Shown in pieces: positions 29,943 to 39,895 of a stretch of DNA of 64,000 nucleotides. This DNA comes from an uncultured Bradyrhizobium sp. (GTDB taxonomy: Bacteria > Pseudomonadota > Alphaproteobacteria > Rhizobiales > Xanthobacteraceae). Each line of letters starts with the position of its first letter. Position 1 is the first letter of the stretch. The position numbers and the translations under genes were made by a program. The notes beneath the pieces were generated by a model, which ran no database searches, had not been told where the DNA came from, and saw only the letters and a list, made by a program, of their open reading frames with translations. Where the stretch lies: positions 124,001 through 188,000 of the forward strand of contig NZ_CAKZJO010000057.1 in NCBI RefSeq assembly GCF_936943645.1, in the 5' to 3' direction.

Positions 29943-30015
29943 CTGATCCTCCCTGCTGGCCTCAGTGTTCGTCTCGGCGCCTGCGGTTGACCCGCAGCGC
30001 GTCCGGTTCTAAATT

Positions 30016-30035
30016 ATAATCAGAACTATGATTAT
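30016..30035. promoter_or_regulatory. TetR-type operator between arylsulfatase and its regulator
   Basis: ATAATCAGAACTATGATTAT has perfect 7-bp arms (ATAATCA/TGATTAT) around 6 bp. It sits in a strikingly AT-rich patch, 12 bp before the tetR start and 74 bp before the arylsulfatase start on the other strand. Confidence 0.7.
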
Positions 30036-30047
30036 GATTTTTGGCGG

Positions 30048-30716
30048 ATGCAAGCCCAGATGCGCCCACGGTCAGACCAGCCGGAGCTTCGCGATATCGA
30101 CCTGCCGGGCGTCGCCCCGTCCCGTCAGAAGCGCAGTCGGAAAACGACGCTGGCGCTGCTGCGCGCGGGCGCCGCGATGCTGCGAGCGCGCAGCCTGGCG
30201 GAGCTTTCGATCGAGGCGCTCTGCACCGAAGTCGGGGCCACCGTCGGCGCCTTCTACAGCCGCTTCGAGAGCAAGGAGACCTATTTCAACGCGCTGATGG
30301 CGCTGGCCGCCCGTGATGGCGAGCAGCGCCTCGACGAGATCAGGCCCCCGTCGCAGGACGCAAGCGTTGACCAGCTCTGCCACATCATCGTCGGCGGCAT
30401 CATCGCCTGGATGCGCAGCCACGAGGGCGTGCTGCGCGCTGCGCTCCAGCATGACGACACCCGCCCCGACAAATGGACGCCGTTCAAGGCGCTCGCGCAG
30501 GCCACCACTGCACGCGCCACCCCTCTCCTGCTGCCGGCCATGGGCAAAGGCCGCAAGGCGGCAAAGACCCGCACCATCGCCTTCGGCTTCCAGATCGTGC
30601 TGGGCACGCTGGTGAACGCGATCCTCAACGACCCCGGGCCGCTATCGCTGTCGTCGAAAGAGATGGAAGCGCGGCTCGCCGGCTGCCTGTCGCTGCTGCT
30701 GCAGGCCGAGCTATGA
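30048..30716 (+). CDS. TetR/AcrR-family transcriptional regulator
   Basis: Probable repressor of 222 aa. After a variable lead, the DNA-binding helices are KRSRKTTLALLRAGAAML and LSIEALCTEVGATVGAFYSRFESKETYFNALM at about residues 30-85. The C-terminal ligand domain is helical and not assignable to a ligand. Divergent from the arylsulfatase with the palindrome between, so local control is likely. Its stop overlaps the next convergent gene by 6 bp. ATG at 30060 is an alternative start. Confidence 0.88.
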   Translation: MQAQMRPRSDQPELRDIDLPGVAPSRQKRSRKTTLALLRAGAAMLRARSLAELSIEALCTEVGATVGAFYSRFESKETYFNALMALAARDGEQRLDEIRPPSQDASVDQLCHIIVGGIIAWMRSHEGVLRAALQHDDTRPDKWTPFKALAQATTARATPLLLPAMGKGRKAAKTRTIAFGFQIVLGTLVNAILNDPGPLSLSSKEMEARLAGCLSLLLQAEL

Positions 30717-31196
30717 CAGACCTTCCTCGCGAAGGATCTGCTGCGCTTCCGCGTCTCCGAGAGCAGCGGCTTTTCTGAGCCAAAAGCTGGCGCGTTCGCT
30801 GTCTTTCGGGGCTCCGTTGAAGGCATGAAGACAATTCATGATCATCTCGCGGATGGTCGCCAAATGGCCCGCCTCTGCAACTCGTTCCTTCAGAGCCGAG
30901 GATCTGAAGTATCTCTCCTTGGCTGTCCCGGCCCCGAGCCCCCTTCGTAAGGCTCCGGCGAGGAAGAGCAGTGTCTCGAAATCGTCCGCGGCAATCGATG
31001 CCTCGGCTCGTTCCATCCATGCCAGGCTGGAGGCCGAATCCCCCTTATCATCAAGATGTTCAGCCATCTCGATCATGGCCATGACCGATCCCTTCCCGAT
31101 GAACTGCTCGAGATAGGCGACGCCCTCGCTCTCCTCACCCTGCTTCAAAAGACATCTGGCAGTCCCGACATCGAAGCCGAGCGCGTCTGAGAACAC
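30711..31196 (-). CDS. Sel1/TPR-like repeat protein, hypothetical
   Basis: A 161-aa helical-repeat protein of unknown role. The C-terminal ERASFWLRKAAALGDAEAQQIL fits a Sel1-like repeat, and preceding segments (GVAYLEQFIGKGSVMAMIEMAEHL) look like degenerate copies. The only start fitting the frame is GTG at 31196. No signal peptide. Convergent with tetR, overlapping it by 6 bp; no partner gene obvious. Confidence 0.7.
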   Translation of the reverse strand: MFSDALGFDVGTARCLLKQGEESEGVAYLEQFIGKGSVMAMIEMAEHLDDKGDSASSLAWMERAEASIAADDFETLLFLAGALRRGLGAGTAKERYFRSSALKERVAEAGHLATIREMIMNCLHAFNGAPKDSERASFWLRKAAALGDAEAQQILREEGLS

Positions 31197-31332
31197 GATG
31201 CAGTCTCCCGGTCGCCTCGCGAGCTGCGCAAGCTATCATTATTCGCTGCCGCCTGTCGCTGTTGTTCCGGTGGAAGATCGTTCGGCCCGCGCGAGATGCC
31301 GGCCGGCCGAACGCCTCGTGCATGAATTGCCG

Positions 31333-31695
31333 TCAGCCAACGATATCGCTGGCGCGGAGCAGCGTCGTGAAGCCGCCATAGATCATGCGCTTGCCGTCGA
31401 ACGGCATGCCCTCCATCTTCAGCCGCGGGTCCGCCATCACCTTCTTGTTGACGGCATCGCGGGTCTCCCGATCGCGATAGACGATCCAGGCGAACACCAC
31501 GACCTCGTCCTCCGCAGCCATCACCGCGCGCGGAAACGAGGTCAGCTGCCCGTAGGGGACGTCATCGGCAATGCATTCGACATAATCGAGCGCGCCGTGC
31601 TCCATCCAGAGCGCGCAGGCGGTCGTTGCCAGCGTCTTATAGGCCTCGACCTTGTCCTTCGGCACGGCCAGAACGAAACCATCGACATAGGGCAT
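31333..31695 (-). CDS. DUF1428 family protein
   Basis: A 120-aa protein with the family's start (MPYVDGFVLAVPKDKVEAYK) and the segments ALDYVECIADDVPYG and RKMIYGGF-like GKRMIYGGFTTLL. It belongs to the dimeric alpha/beta-barrel group related to YbaA; no enzymatic function is known. AAGGAG before the ATG at 31695 fixes the start; the track start is too long. Stands alone, divergent from the DUF3616 gene. Confidence 0.85.
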   Translation of the reverse strand: MPYVDGFVLAVPKDKVEAYKTLATTACALWMEHGALDYVECIADDVPYGQLTSFPRAVMAAEDEVVVFAWIVYRDRETRDAVNKKVMADPRLKMEGMPFDGKRMIYGGFTTLLRASDIVG

Positions 31696-31898
31696 CACGG
31701 ATCTCCTTGGGTTGTATGACCCAAGGACGAGGAAGAGCACGGCGATCCGACGGCGAGATGCAAATTTCAGATGAGGCAAACCGTCGCGCGGCGGCAGCAC
31801 AGCGCCATGCGGCGCGCCTCAGTTGCACTGAACAGTTTGACACGCCTGCGATGCAAGTGCATGCTGGCTTTTTTTATTGGTTGTTCGGGGAATTGCGC

Positions 31899-32957
31899 AT
31901 GGTCCGTATTGCTCATGCATTGCGCTTGCTGATCACCACCATTCTTCCGTCGGTCGCGGTTCCCGGGCTGGCGGTCGCCCAAGCTCCCGGCGAGATCTTC
32001 ACCTATCGCGGCGCTTGTGACGGCTCGGCGGCGGTCGCACTCGACCAGGATCGTTTCGCCGTCGCTGACGACGACAGCAATGTTCTCAACATCTTCCAGA
32101 TCGGAAAGCCGGACGCCCGGGCACTCAATCTCGATCGGTTTCTCGAAGCGCCGCTCAAGAAGAAACAACCCGGACCGGACGGCCAACCGGCCTTCAAGGA
32201 AGCCGACATCGAGGGAGCGGCGCGGATTGGCGATCGCATCTATTGGATCGGTTCGCATGGCCGCGATTCCGAAGGAGATGCCGAGCCGGGCCGTGCGCGG
32301 CTGTTCGCAACTCGTATCGTGTCGGATCCTGCGGGGCCCCGCCTCGAGCCAGTCAATTCCGTCGCCTACAAGAACCTGCGTGAGGACATGTTCGGCGATA
32401 AGAAGTTCGAGTTCTTGAAGCTTGCCTATGCGCCCGACAAGAAGAAGAACGGGCCGTCCCCGGAATCGGACAACGGATTCAACATCGAGGGACTAGCCGC
32501 TACGCCGGATGGACGCCTCCTGATCGGATTCCGCAATCCGCGCCCCGGCAACAAAGCCGTGGTGATCCGGCTCGACAATCCGGCCGAGGTGGTGGACGGC
32601 AAGCAGGCGGTGTTCGGCAAGACATGGCAGCTGGAGAATCTCGCGGGGCGCGGCATCCGCAGCATCGAGCGAATCAACAACACTTACGTCATCGTTGCGG
32701 GACCTCATCTCAACGCCGAGGATTCGAAGATCAAGCCGCCGTTCGCCCTCTACACCTGGAGCGGCGCGGAGGACGACAACAAGCCGGCAGAGATGAAGGA
32801 CGTGACAATTCCCGGTGATCTCACACCCGAAGCAGTGTTTGCGATTCCGGGCAGCGCCAACATGATGCTGCTATCCGATGACGGCAGCAAGGCCTGCAAG
32901 AAGGCGGAAAAGCCCGACAAATCGTTCCGGGCGATGACCCTGCCGGCGCCCAAATGA
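31899..32957 (+). CDS. Secreted DUF3616 protein
   Basis: Exported protein of 352 aa (signal ALRLLITTILPSVAVPGLAVAQ) with the DUF3616 pattern: CDGSAAVALDQDRFAVADDDSNVLNIF, then a beta-propeller-like run (DIEGAARIGDRIYWIGSHGRD; NIEGLAATPDGRLLIGFRNP). Function unknown; the fold suggests a periplasmic binding or phytase-like propeller, but no catalytic residues can be named. First gene of a co-directional trio: 32 bp to the haem protein. ATG at 31851 is a possible but less likely start. Confidence 0.8.
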   Translation: MVRIAHALRLLITTILPSVAVPGLAVAQAPGEIFTYRGACDGSAAVALDQDRFAVADDDSNVLNIFQIGKPDARALNLDRFLEAPLKKKQPGPDGQPAFKEADIEGAARIGDRIYWIGSHGRDSEGDAEPGRARLFATRIVSDPAGPRLEPVNSVAYKNLREDMFGDKKFEFLKLAYAPDKKKNGPSPESDNGFNIEGLAATPDGRLLIGFRNPRPGNKAVVIRLDNPAEVVDGKQAVFGKTWQLENLAGRGIRSIERINNTYVIVAGPHLNAEDSKIKPPFALYTWSGAEDDNKPAEMKDVTIPGDLTPEAVFAIPGSANMMLLSDDGSKACKKAEKPDKSFRAMTLPAPK

Positions 32958-32989
32958 CAGCTCGCGATCGATAACGCAGGGCGCTCCTG

Positions 32990-35023
32990 ATGAAACTGTC
33001 GCGAAGCCTTTTGTGGCAGCTCATGGCAACGTTGCTGCTGACCGCATCCGCGGCGGCCCATCCGCTCGACCGCGGCCTCGCGATCGTCGATCCGGCCGTC
33101 GTCGAAGAGCTCGACCGCGATTTTGGCGTCGCCCAGATGCTCGGAGGCATTGCACCCGGCGGCGGCACCATCAGCAACGACAAGCTGTTCGCTCGCCCCG
33201 GCATGGCAGAGGTTCGCAGATACATCCTGCAGCGGATCGAGGCATACAATCAGGAGTACAATCACGGCCACGACGACCCGCGCGTGCTCGACGCGCGGTT
33301 CGTGCAAGGGGCGATCGCACGCTTTCAGCTCGCTGGTGTCGTCAACCGCATGGACCGCGGTTTCGTCGGCGAGTTGAAGGAAGCGTGCGGCGAAATCAGG
33401 CTGATCTATCGCCTGTTCTACAAGGGTACTGCCACGGTCGGCGAAATCTCCGCGCCCGTGGAATCGCGCCTGCCGATGACGCTCAACGTCACCTTGAAGG
33501 CGAACACCGGGGACGGCTGCGCCGCCGTGGCGAAGCGCTGGCTCAATGCTCCGGCCGAAACGACCTCGGTTGCCGAGCAGGTGCAGCACTTCAAGACCAA
33601 GGGTGCGCTGGCGGGGGTCAAGCCGGCGCAGATCGACCGGCTCGAATTCAATTACCAGATTCTGCGCCGGCCTGCCGGCGAGTCCGACGTTGGCGTAGGC
33701 GACTTCGGCGGGCGCGCCGAATATCTGCTGTCCGTCTTCCGCTGGAGCAAACAGGACAAGGCTTTTGTCCGCAACCGGATGGAGAACCAGATCGATCCGG
33801 AGCGATTCCGCAACAACCCCGCCGATCGCAAGGCACTGAACGATGCCGTGATGTTGCTCGATTTCCTGCGCGATCTCGACAATGGCCGGGCCATGCTGCC
33901 GACCGCGCTGACCACACGCGAGGCGGTATCGATCTCGCCGGGGGGCCAGACCCGCACCCGCAACCGGCCGTTCGATAATTTGATGGACGAGAAGCGTTTC
34001 CAGCAACTGATGGCGCAATTCAAGGCTAAGGGCGAACGGCTGCAAAACATCGCCTCGTTTGAGAGCTTCGTGGCGCGGCTCAACGATCTGACCTGCGCGG
34101 GCTGTCACCAGACCCGCGCCATCGCCGGGTTCCATTTTCCCGGCGCCGATTGGGCCGCCGCCCCAAAGATCAACGCCGTGTTCGTGGCGGGCTCGCCGCA
34201 TTTCTACGGCGACATGCCGCGCCGCCGTGCTATCGTCGAGGCTTATGCGAACGGTGCCGCACCGAACTTCCGCCGCAGCTTCGCAGCCCGGCCGGAGCCC
34301 TCAACGGTGGCCGCACTGGCGGGCACGGAAATCGCCGATGGCTGGGGCGCGGTCTGCTACAAGCCGCCCGACCCCAGCAAGCCGGACAGCTCCTTTGCTG
34401 CCATAACGAGTTGCGCAAGCGGCCTCGAGTGCCAAGTCATCGCGCGCAGCAAGCGGCATTCCGGGATGGGCATGTGCCTGCCACCAGAAACATCCGTTCA
34501 GGTCGGCGATCCCCTGGAGATCACGACGGTCACCTACGGTGAGACCGGCGATGCCTTTGACCACGAACGTCTCAGCAAGCCTGAACCGGATGCAGGACGA
34601 GAACGCGCGCCGCACGTCGGGGAATTGCCCGAGAATTCGACGACGTCGAAATATGTCCGACAGCATCAGCGGGGGATGAGCGGTTTTGGCGGCTTCCCGG
34701 CAGGCATGCTGCGAATCCGCGGTTGCAGCGGTGCGCCCGGCGAGCCAGCGAGCGCGAACAATCCTGAATCCATCTGCGTGCAAATGGCCGATGACGGCTT
34801 CAACAAGTGCGTCGGAGAGAAGCCGTTTTCGCTGTGCCTCTCGGCGAGCGTTCCCAACCCCGTAGTCAAACCAGGGGGCGCGCGTGCCTGTGACATCGCC
34901 AAGCCCTGCCGCGAGGACTACATCTGTACGGGCAGTGAGAAAGTCGGGACCGGCGCCTGCATCCCTCCCTATTTCGTTTTCCAGTTCAGGGTGGACCGCC
35001 ACCCAAGCAACATTTCTCCATAA
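32990..35023 (+). CDS. Large secreted mono-haem protein with cysteine-rich tail
   Basis: A 677-aa protein of unknown function. Signal peptide LWQLMATLLLTASAAAHP. One c-type haem site, CAGCH at residues 369-373, in LNDLTCAGCHQTRAIAGFHFPG, so it is probably a periplasmic haem protein. The last ~240 residues contain two cysteine-rich blocks (ITSCASGLECQVIA..., then IAKPCREDYICTG...GACIPPYFVFQFRVD), likely disulfide-bonded. The N-terminal ~350 residues match no family I know. It lies 32 bp after the DUF3616 gene and 60 bp before the lysozyme-like gene. Confidence 0.75.
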   Translation: MKLSRSLLWQLMATLLLTASAAAHPLDRGLAIVDPAVVEELDRDFGVAQMLGGIAPGGGTISNDKLFARPGMAEVRRYILQRIEAYNQEYNHGHDDPRVLDARFVQGAIARFQLAGVVNRMDRGFVGELKEACGEIRLIYRLFYKGTATVGEISAPVESRLPMTLNVTLKANTGDGCAAVAKRWLNAPAETTSVAEQVQHFKTKGALAGVKPAQIDRLEFNYQILRRPAGESDVGVGDFGGRAEYLLSVFRWSKQDKAFVRNRMENQIDPERFRNNPADRKALNDAVMLLDFLRDLDNGRAMLPTALTTREAVSISPGGQTRTRNRPFDNLMDEKRFQQLMAQFKAKGERLQNIASFESFVARLNDLTCAGCHQTRAIAGFHFPGADWAAAPKINAVFVAGSPHFYGDMPRRRAIVEAYANGAAPNFRRSFAARPEPSTVAALAGTEIADGWGAVCYKPPDPSKPDSSFAAITSCASGLECQVIARSKRHSGMGMCLPPETSVQVGDPLEITTVTYGETGDAFDHERLSKPEPDAGRERAPHVGELPENSTTSKYVRQHQRGMSGFGGFPAGMLRIRGCSGAPGEPASANNPESICVQMADDGFNKCVGEKPFSLCLSASVPNPVVKPGGARACDIAKPCREDYICTGSEKVGTGACIPPYFVFQFRVDRHPSNISP

Positions 35024-35083
35024 TACGCGCGCTGACGGAGCTTGCAGGAACCTTCAATCGCGGATCGTACAAGGGAGCGTCAA

Positions 35084-36310
35084 ATGCCAATCGTGGGAAC
35101 GGGATGGGAGCTTCATCTCAAGCGCCTTGGGATGCACAAGAGCGGATCGAAACAACGCACCTATGGCAGTTACCAGGTCTATATCGACGGCGAAGCTCAG
35201 CCGTCCCTGGCAGGTTTCATCTGCGAGAGATTGGGGCCCGGCGACAACACGACCGCGAGCAACGGCAAGCGCATCGAGGCAAAGACCTATCCCCTATGGA
35301 CGCAGTTCGGTCACTACCGTTCGATCGGCTATTCCACGAGTGAGGACGTGGCCGGCAAGCCGCCGATGCCCGCCATCCTGCTGCTGGGGACCGGCGCGCG
35401 AACGGGGATTCTGATTCATCCCGCGCATCCGCCGAACCTCTATTTGTCGAGCATCGGCTGCCTCAATCCGACCAGCGCCGTCGGCCCCAAGGACCTCATC
35501 GACTTCTGGGATTCACGCCGCCGCGTGATCGCCCTGTTGGAGAGCCTGAAGGTCCATGCACCCGCCGCTTTCGCGCATGAGGTCACCACCCGGATCAAGG
35601 ACGCCTCGATCGTCATCGACGGCGAACCGACCAAGCAGCTCACCGCGACGCCCACTCCTGCTTTCGAAGCGGTATCGGCGGAGACGGCGCTATTACTACC
35701 GATCTCCAAGGCGTCGGCGCTGATCTGCGCCAGATGGCTGATGCAGAATTTCGGCGACAAGCTTACGAACGCCTGCGCCGGCAAGGCCTACCAGCCCAAA
35801 CATCTCTGCGCGATCGTGTGCCAGGAAACCGCCTATAAATGGATTCCCTGGATCGGCACCCAGTCGGTTCAGACCATCGTCGAGCGGGCAGTGTTCGATG
35901 CGAGCGGCGACTACCCCGGTACAACGCGCACAGCCTTTCCAGTGAACACAAAGGCGTTCCGCGACAAATACGGAAAGCCATTCACCGACATGCTGATCGC
36001 GGAGGCGAACAAGACCCGCCAGCTGCAGGGCTGGGGTGACAAGCCCTGGGTCTACAAGGGCTACGGCCTGTTTCAATACGACTTGCAGCACGTCAAAACC
36101 GCTGAAGATTTTTTCAAGAACAGGGAATGGTACAGTTTCGACAATTGCCTGCGCCGCGTCGTCGAGGAGCTCGACAGCAAACTGACCGCGCAGGGCGGAA
36201 ACCTCTGGAAGGCCATCAAGGCCTACAACGGCTCAGGCGCAGCCGCCGAGCGATACATGCAAAACGTCAAGGTGTTTACGGATTATTGCGAGGAGGTGAC
36301 CGGACCTTGA
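35084..36310 (+). CDS. Two-domain protein: DUF5675-like plus lysozyme/SLT-like
   Basis: A 408-aa protein with two apparent modules. Residues ~1-135 resemble DUF5675 (GFICERLGPGDNT..., ILIHPAHPP with H112, SIGCLNPT with C126; a His...Gly-Cys pair reminiscent of L,D-transpeptidases). Residues ~215-400 look lysozyme/transglycosylase-like: catalytic-type E248 in CQETAYKW, GYGLFQYD, and LWKAIKAYNGSG. A peptidoglycan role is inferred. No signal peptide is visible, so export is unclear. AAGGGAG fixes the ATG at 35084. Third gene of the trio. Confidence 0.7.
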   Translation: MPIVGTGWELHLKRLGMHKSGSKQRTYGSYQVYIDGEAQPSLAGFICERLGPGDNTTASNGKRIEAKTYPLWTQFGHYRSIGYSTSEDVAGKPPMPAILLLGTGARTGILIHPAHPPNLYLSSIGCLNPTSAVGPKDLIDFWDSRRRVIALLESLKVHAPAAFAHEVTTRIKDASIVIDGEPTKQLTATPTPAFEAVSAETALLLPISKASALICARWLMQNFGDKLTNACAGKAYQPKHLCAIVCQETAYKWIPWIGTQSVQTIVERAVFDASGDYPGTTRTAFPVNTKAFRDKYGKPFTDMLIAEANKTRQLQGWGDKPWVYKGYGLFQYDLQHVKTAEDFFKNREWYSFDNCLRRVVEELDSKLTAQGGNLWKAIKAYNGSGAAAERYMQNVKVFTDYCEEVTGP

Positions 36311-36397
36311 GGACAGGCCGACATATCGGTGGCGCCGAACATGGTGGCAGACCTGCGGGGCCGCTCCGGCGGCGACGACCAATCCTCGTCGGGCGAC

Positions 36398-36471
36398 TGG
36401 CTGGGGAACCTGGATTCGAACCAAGACAAACAGAGTCAGAGTCTGTTGTGCTACCGTTACACCATTCCCCA
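36398..36471 (-). tRNA. tRNA-Gln (anticodon CTG)
   Basis: Reverse strand reads as a full cloverleaf: acceptor TGGGGAA/TTCCCCA with G discriminator and encoded CCA; D-arm GTGTAACGGTAGCAC; anticodon stem ACAGA/TCTGT with loop CTCTGAC, giving anticodon CTG; T-arm CTTGG-TTCGAAT-CCAGG. 74 nt including CCA. No integrase or attachment repeat beside it. The remaining DNA from 36311 to 36687 holds no credible gene. Confidence 0.95.
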
Positions 36472-36687
36472 ACGGAATAGTCGAACAAATTCAATGACTT
36501 GATTATTTGTTCGACTGTCGCCGGAAGCGCGTTTGGCGCAAATCACGGCTCAGGCGTGGCAGGGTTCTACCCGCTCGCCCCCGGGCTGGCAAGCGTTGCG
36601 GTGGATGGGGCATCTCTCCTCAACAGGAGGAGCAGGACCCGGCCATTCACGTGCTTCGCCAGCCGACCTTCGCCGTGGCTTTGCCGT

Positions 36688-37659
36688 CTAGTCCAGCTTG
36701 ATGTTCGCGGCCTCGATCACCTTCTTCCAGCGCGCCGTCTCGGCGGCGATGTAGGCCGCGAACGGTTCGGAATCCATGGCGACGGCGGTGGCACCGAGCT
36801 CAGCCAACTTCTGCACCGTCTCCGGCTGCTGCATGAAGGCGCGGATTTCGGCCGACAGCTTTTCGACGATCGGCTTCGGCGTCCCTGACGGCACGAAGAA
36901 GCCGTGCCAGGCCACCGCCTCGAACCCGGGCAGGAATTCGGCAACGGCCGGCGCCTGCGGATCGAAGTCGGCGCGCTTGGGCGATGCGGTCGCGAGCAGC
37001 GCGAGCTGGCCGGTCTTCACCTGCGGCAGCAGCAGCGGTACGTTGTCGAAGGCCAGATCGATCTGGCCGCTGAGGAGGTCCGTCAGCATCTGGCTGGAGC
37101 CCTTGTAGGGCACGTGCACCATCTTGGTGCCGGTCATCTGCTGGAACAGCTCGCCGGCAAGATGCTGGGACGTGCCGACGCCGGCCGAGCCGAACGAGAC
37201 CTTGTCCGGATTGGCTTTCAAATAGGCGATCAGCTCCGGCACGGTGCGCGCCTTGATCTTGTTGGGATTGACGACGAGCACGTTGGGCACGACGCTGATC
37301 TGGGCAACCGGCACCAGATCCCTCTCCGGCTGGTAGCTGAGCTTGGGCCCGTAGAGCGACGGATTGATCGCAAGCGCGGACGTGCTCGCAAGGCCGAGCG
37401 TGATACCATCCGGCGCCGACTTCGCCAGCCGCGTCACGCCGAGGATCGAGCCGGCACCGGCGACATTCTCGACCACGAACGGCTTGCCGAACTTCGTCTG
37501 CAGATGGTTCGAGACCATGCGCGCGAAGATGTCAGCCGTGCCACCGGCGGCGAAGGGAACGATCACCGTCACCTGCTTGGACGGATAAGCATCCTGCGCC
37601 TTCACGGGTGACGTCGCCAGCAGCACTGCCGACACAAGACCAAGCCACATCGATCTCAT
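36688..37659 (-). CDS. Bug-family (TctC-like) periplasmic binding protein
   Basis: Extracytoplasmic solute receptor of 323 aa for carboxylate-type substrates. Signal peptide WLGLVSAVLLATSPVKAQ, then the family start AYPSKQVTVIVPFAAGGTADIFAR and GTSQHLAGELFQQMTG. Normally works with TctA/TctB membrane proteins, which are not in this window, so the partner is elsewhere or it signals through another system. It is downstream of the acid-sugar genes in the same direction, 57 bp after the iron alcohol dehydrogenase. Confidence 0.9.
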   Translation of the reverse strand: MRSMWLGLVSAVLLATSPVKAQDAYPSKQVTVIVPFAAGGTADIFARMVSNHLQTKFGKPFVVENVAGAGSILGVTRLAKSAPDGITLGLASTSALAINPSLYGPKLSYQPERDLVPVAQISVVPNVLVVNPNKIKARTVPELIAYLKANPDKVSFGSAGVGTSQHLAGELFQQMTGTKMVHVPYKGSSQMLTDLLSGQIDLAFDNVPLLLPQVKTGQLALLATASPKRADFDPQAPAVAEFLPGFEAVAWHGFFVPSGTPKPIVEKLSAEIRAFMQQPETVQKLAELGATAVAMDSEPFAAYIAAETARWKKVIEAANIKLD

Positions 37660-37716
37660 CGAAGTTTCCTCTACCTTTGCTGTGTTGTTGATTTGGTGCC
37701 GCGCGTGACAGAAGCG

Positions 37717-38847
37717 TCAGAACGCGACTTCGTACATGTTCAGGATCGCATCCCGGCTCAGATCGCGCGGATTGTTGTCGAGCAAGCGGCGAATGGCGTG
37801 CGCCTCATCCGCCATCACGCCGAGGTCGTTCCTGGGCACGCCGAGCGCCGACAGCCGCATCTCGACGCCGAGGTTCTTGCAGAAGTCGTAAGTGGCGTCG
37901 AATGCGAGCTTCGGATCGGTGCGTTCCGGCAAGCCCAGCGCGCCGAGCACCGCGACCGTCTTCGTCTCCACGGCCGGCATGTTGAAGGCCAGCGTGTGCG
38001 GAAAGATCACCGCGCAGGCAAGGCCATGCGCCACGTGGTGACGCGTGCCGAGCGGATAAGCCACCGCGTGGCCGGCGGTCGTGTTCACCGGCCCCAGGCA
38101 ATAGCCGCCATAGAGCGAGGCCAACGAAAGACCTGCGCGCGCCTCGCGGTCGCCGCCATCGGCCACCGCGCGCTTGAGATAACGTCCGACCAGCCGCGCG
38201 CCCTCGAGCGCATAGAGGTCGATGGTCGGATGCGACTTGCGGCTGGTATAGGCCTCGACGCAATGCGCCAGCGCATCGACGCCGGTCGCCGCGGTGACCT
38301 CCTTCGGCACGGTCATGGTCAGGTCCGGATCGACGATGGCGATATCGGCCAGCATGAACCGGCTCTGTACCGCCTGCTTGTTCTGGCTGACGGGATCGGT
38401 GACCAGCGCACGGGTGCCGGCCTCGCTGCCGGTGCCTGACGTGGTCGGGATCTGCATCAGCGCAACGCTGCGGCCCGCCACCTTCTCCGGCCCGACGATG
38501 TCGGCGAAGGGCACGTCGGACGTGCACATGACCGCGACCAGCTTGGCGAGGTCCATTGCACTGCCGCCGCCGAAGCCGACGACGAGATCGGGCTTGGTGT
38601 CCTTCGCCATCGCCACGGCCTTCTCGAGATTGGGCAGGTCCGGCTCGGGCTTGACCTCGCCAAACACCTTGACGGCCCCCGGCAGCGCCAGCGTGTCGAC
38701 GCGGGCAGCATTGAAGGGATCGGAGATCACCAGCGGCCGCTTGGCGCCGACCCGCTGGGCGAAGCGCGCTGCGGCGGTGATCGTGCCGTTGCCGAACTCC
38801 AGGATGGTGGGACGTTGGATTTCGATGGGCGTGAAGGCGTTGGTCAT
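37717..38847 (-). CDS. Iron-containing alcohol dehydrogenase
   Basis: NAD(P)-dependent group III dehydrogenase of 376 aa. Nucleotide-binding GFGGGSAMDLAK at about 92-103; IPTTSGTGSEAGTRALV; metal ligands in DALAHCVEAYTS and HHVAHGLACAVIFPH. Substrate unknown; in this operon it could reduce an aldehyde or oxidise a hydroxy acid. Start at MTNAFTP (38847); the longer track start overlaps pdxA. 10 bp after the PdxA2 gene. Confidence 0.9.
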   Translation of the reverse strand: MTNAFTPIEIQRPTILEFGNGTITAAARFAQRVGAKRPLVISDPFNAARVDTLALPGAVKVFGEVKPEPDLPNLEKAVAMAKDTKPDLVVGFGGGSAMDLAKLVAVMCTSDVPFADIVGPEKVAGRSVALMQIPTTSGTGSEAGTRALVTDPVSQNKQAVQSRFMLADIAIVDPDLTMTVPKEVTAATGVDALAHCVEAYTSRKSHPTIDLYALEGARLVGRYLKRAVADGGDREARAGLSLASLYGGYCLGPVNTTAGHAVAYPLGTRHHVAHGLACAVIFPHTLAFNMPAVETKTVAVLGALGLPERTDPKLAFDATYDFCKNLGVEMRLSALGVPRNDLGVMADEAHAIRRLLDNNPRDLSRDAILNMYEVAF

Positions 38848-38857
38848 AGGCTCGATC

Positions 38858-39891
<1,034 letters not shown>

Positions 39892-39895
<4 letters not shown>

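Noticed and set aside
36311-36687. tRNA-Gln as an integration site for a mobile element
   Set aside because: No integrase, no duplicated tRNA 3' end and no composition change around it.
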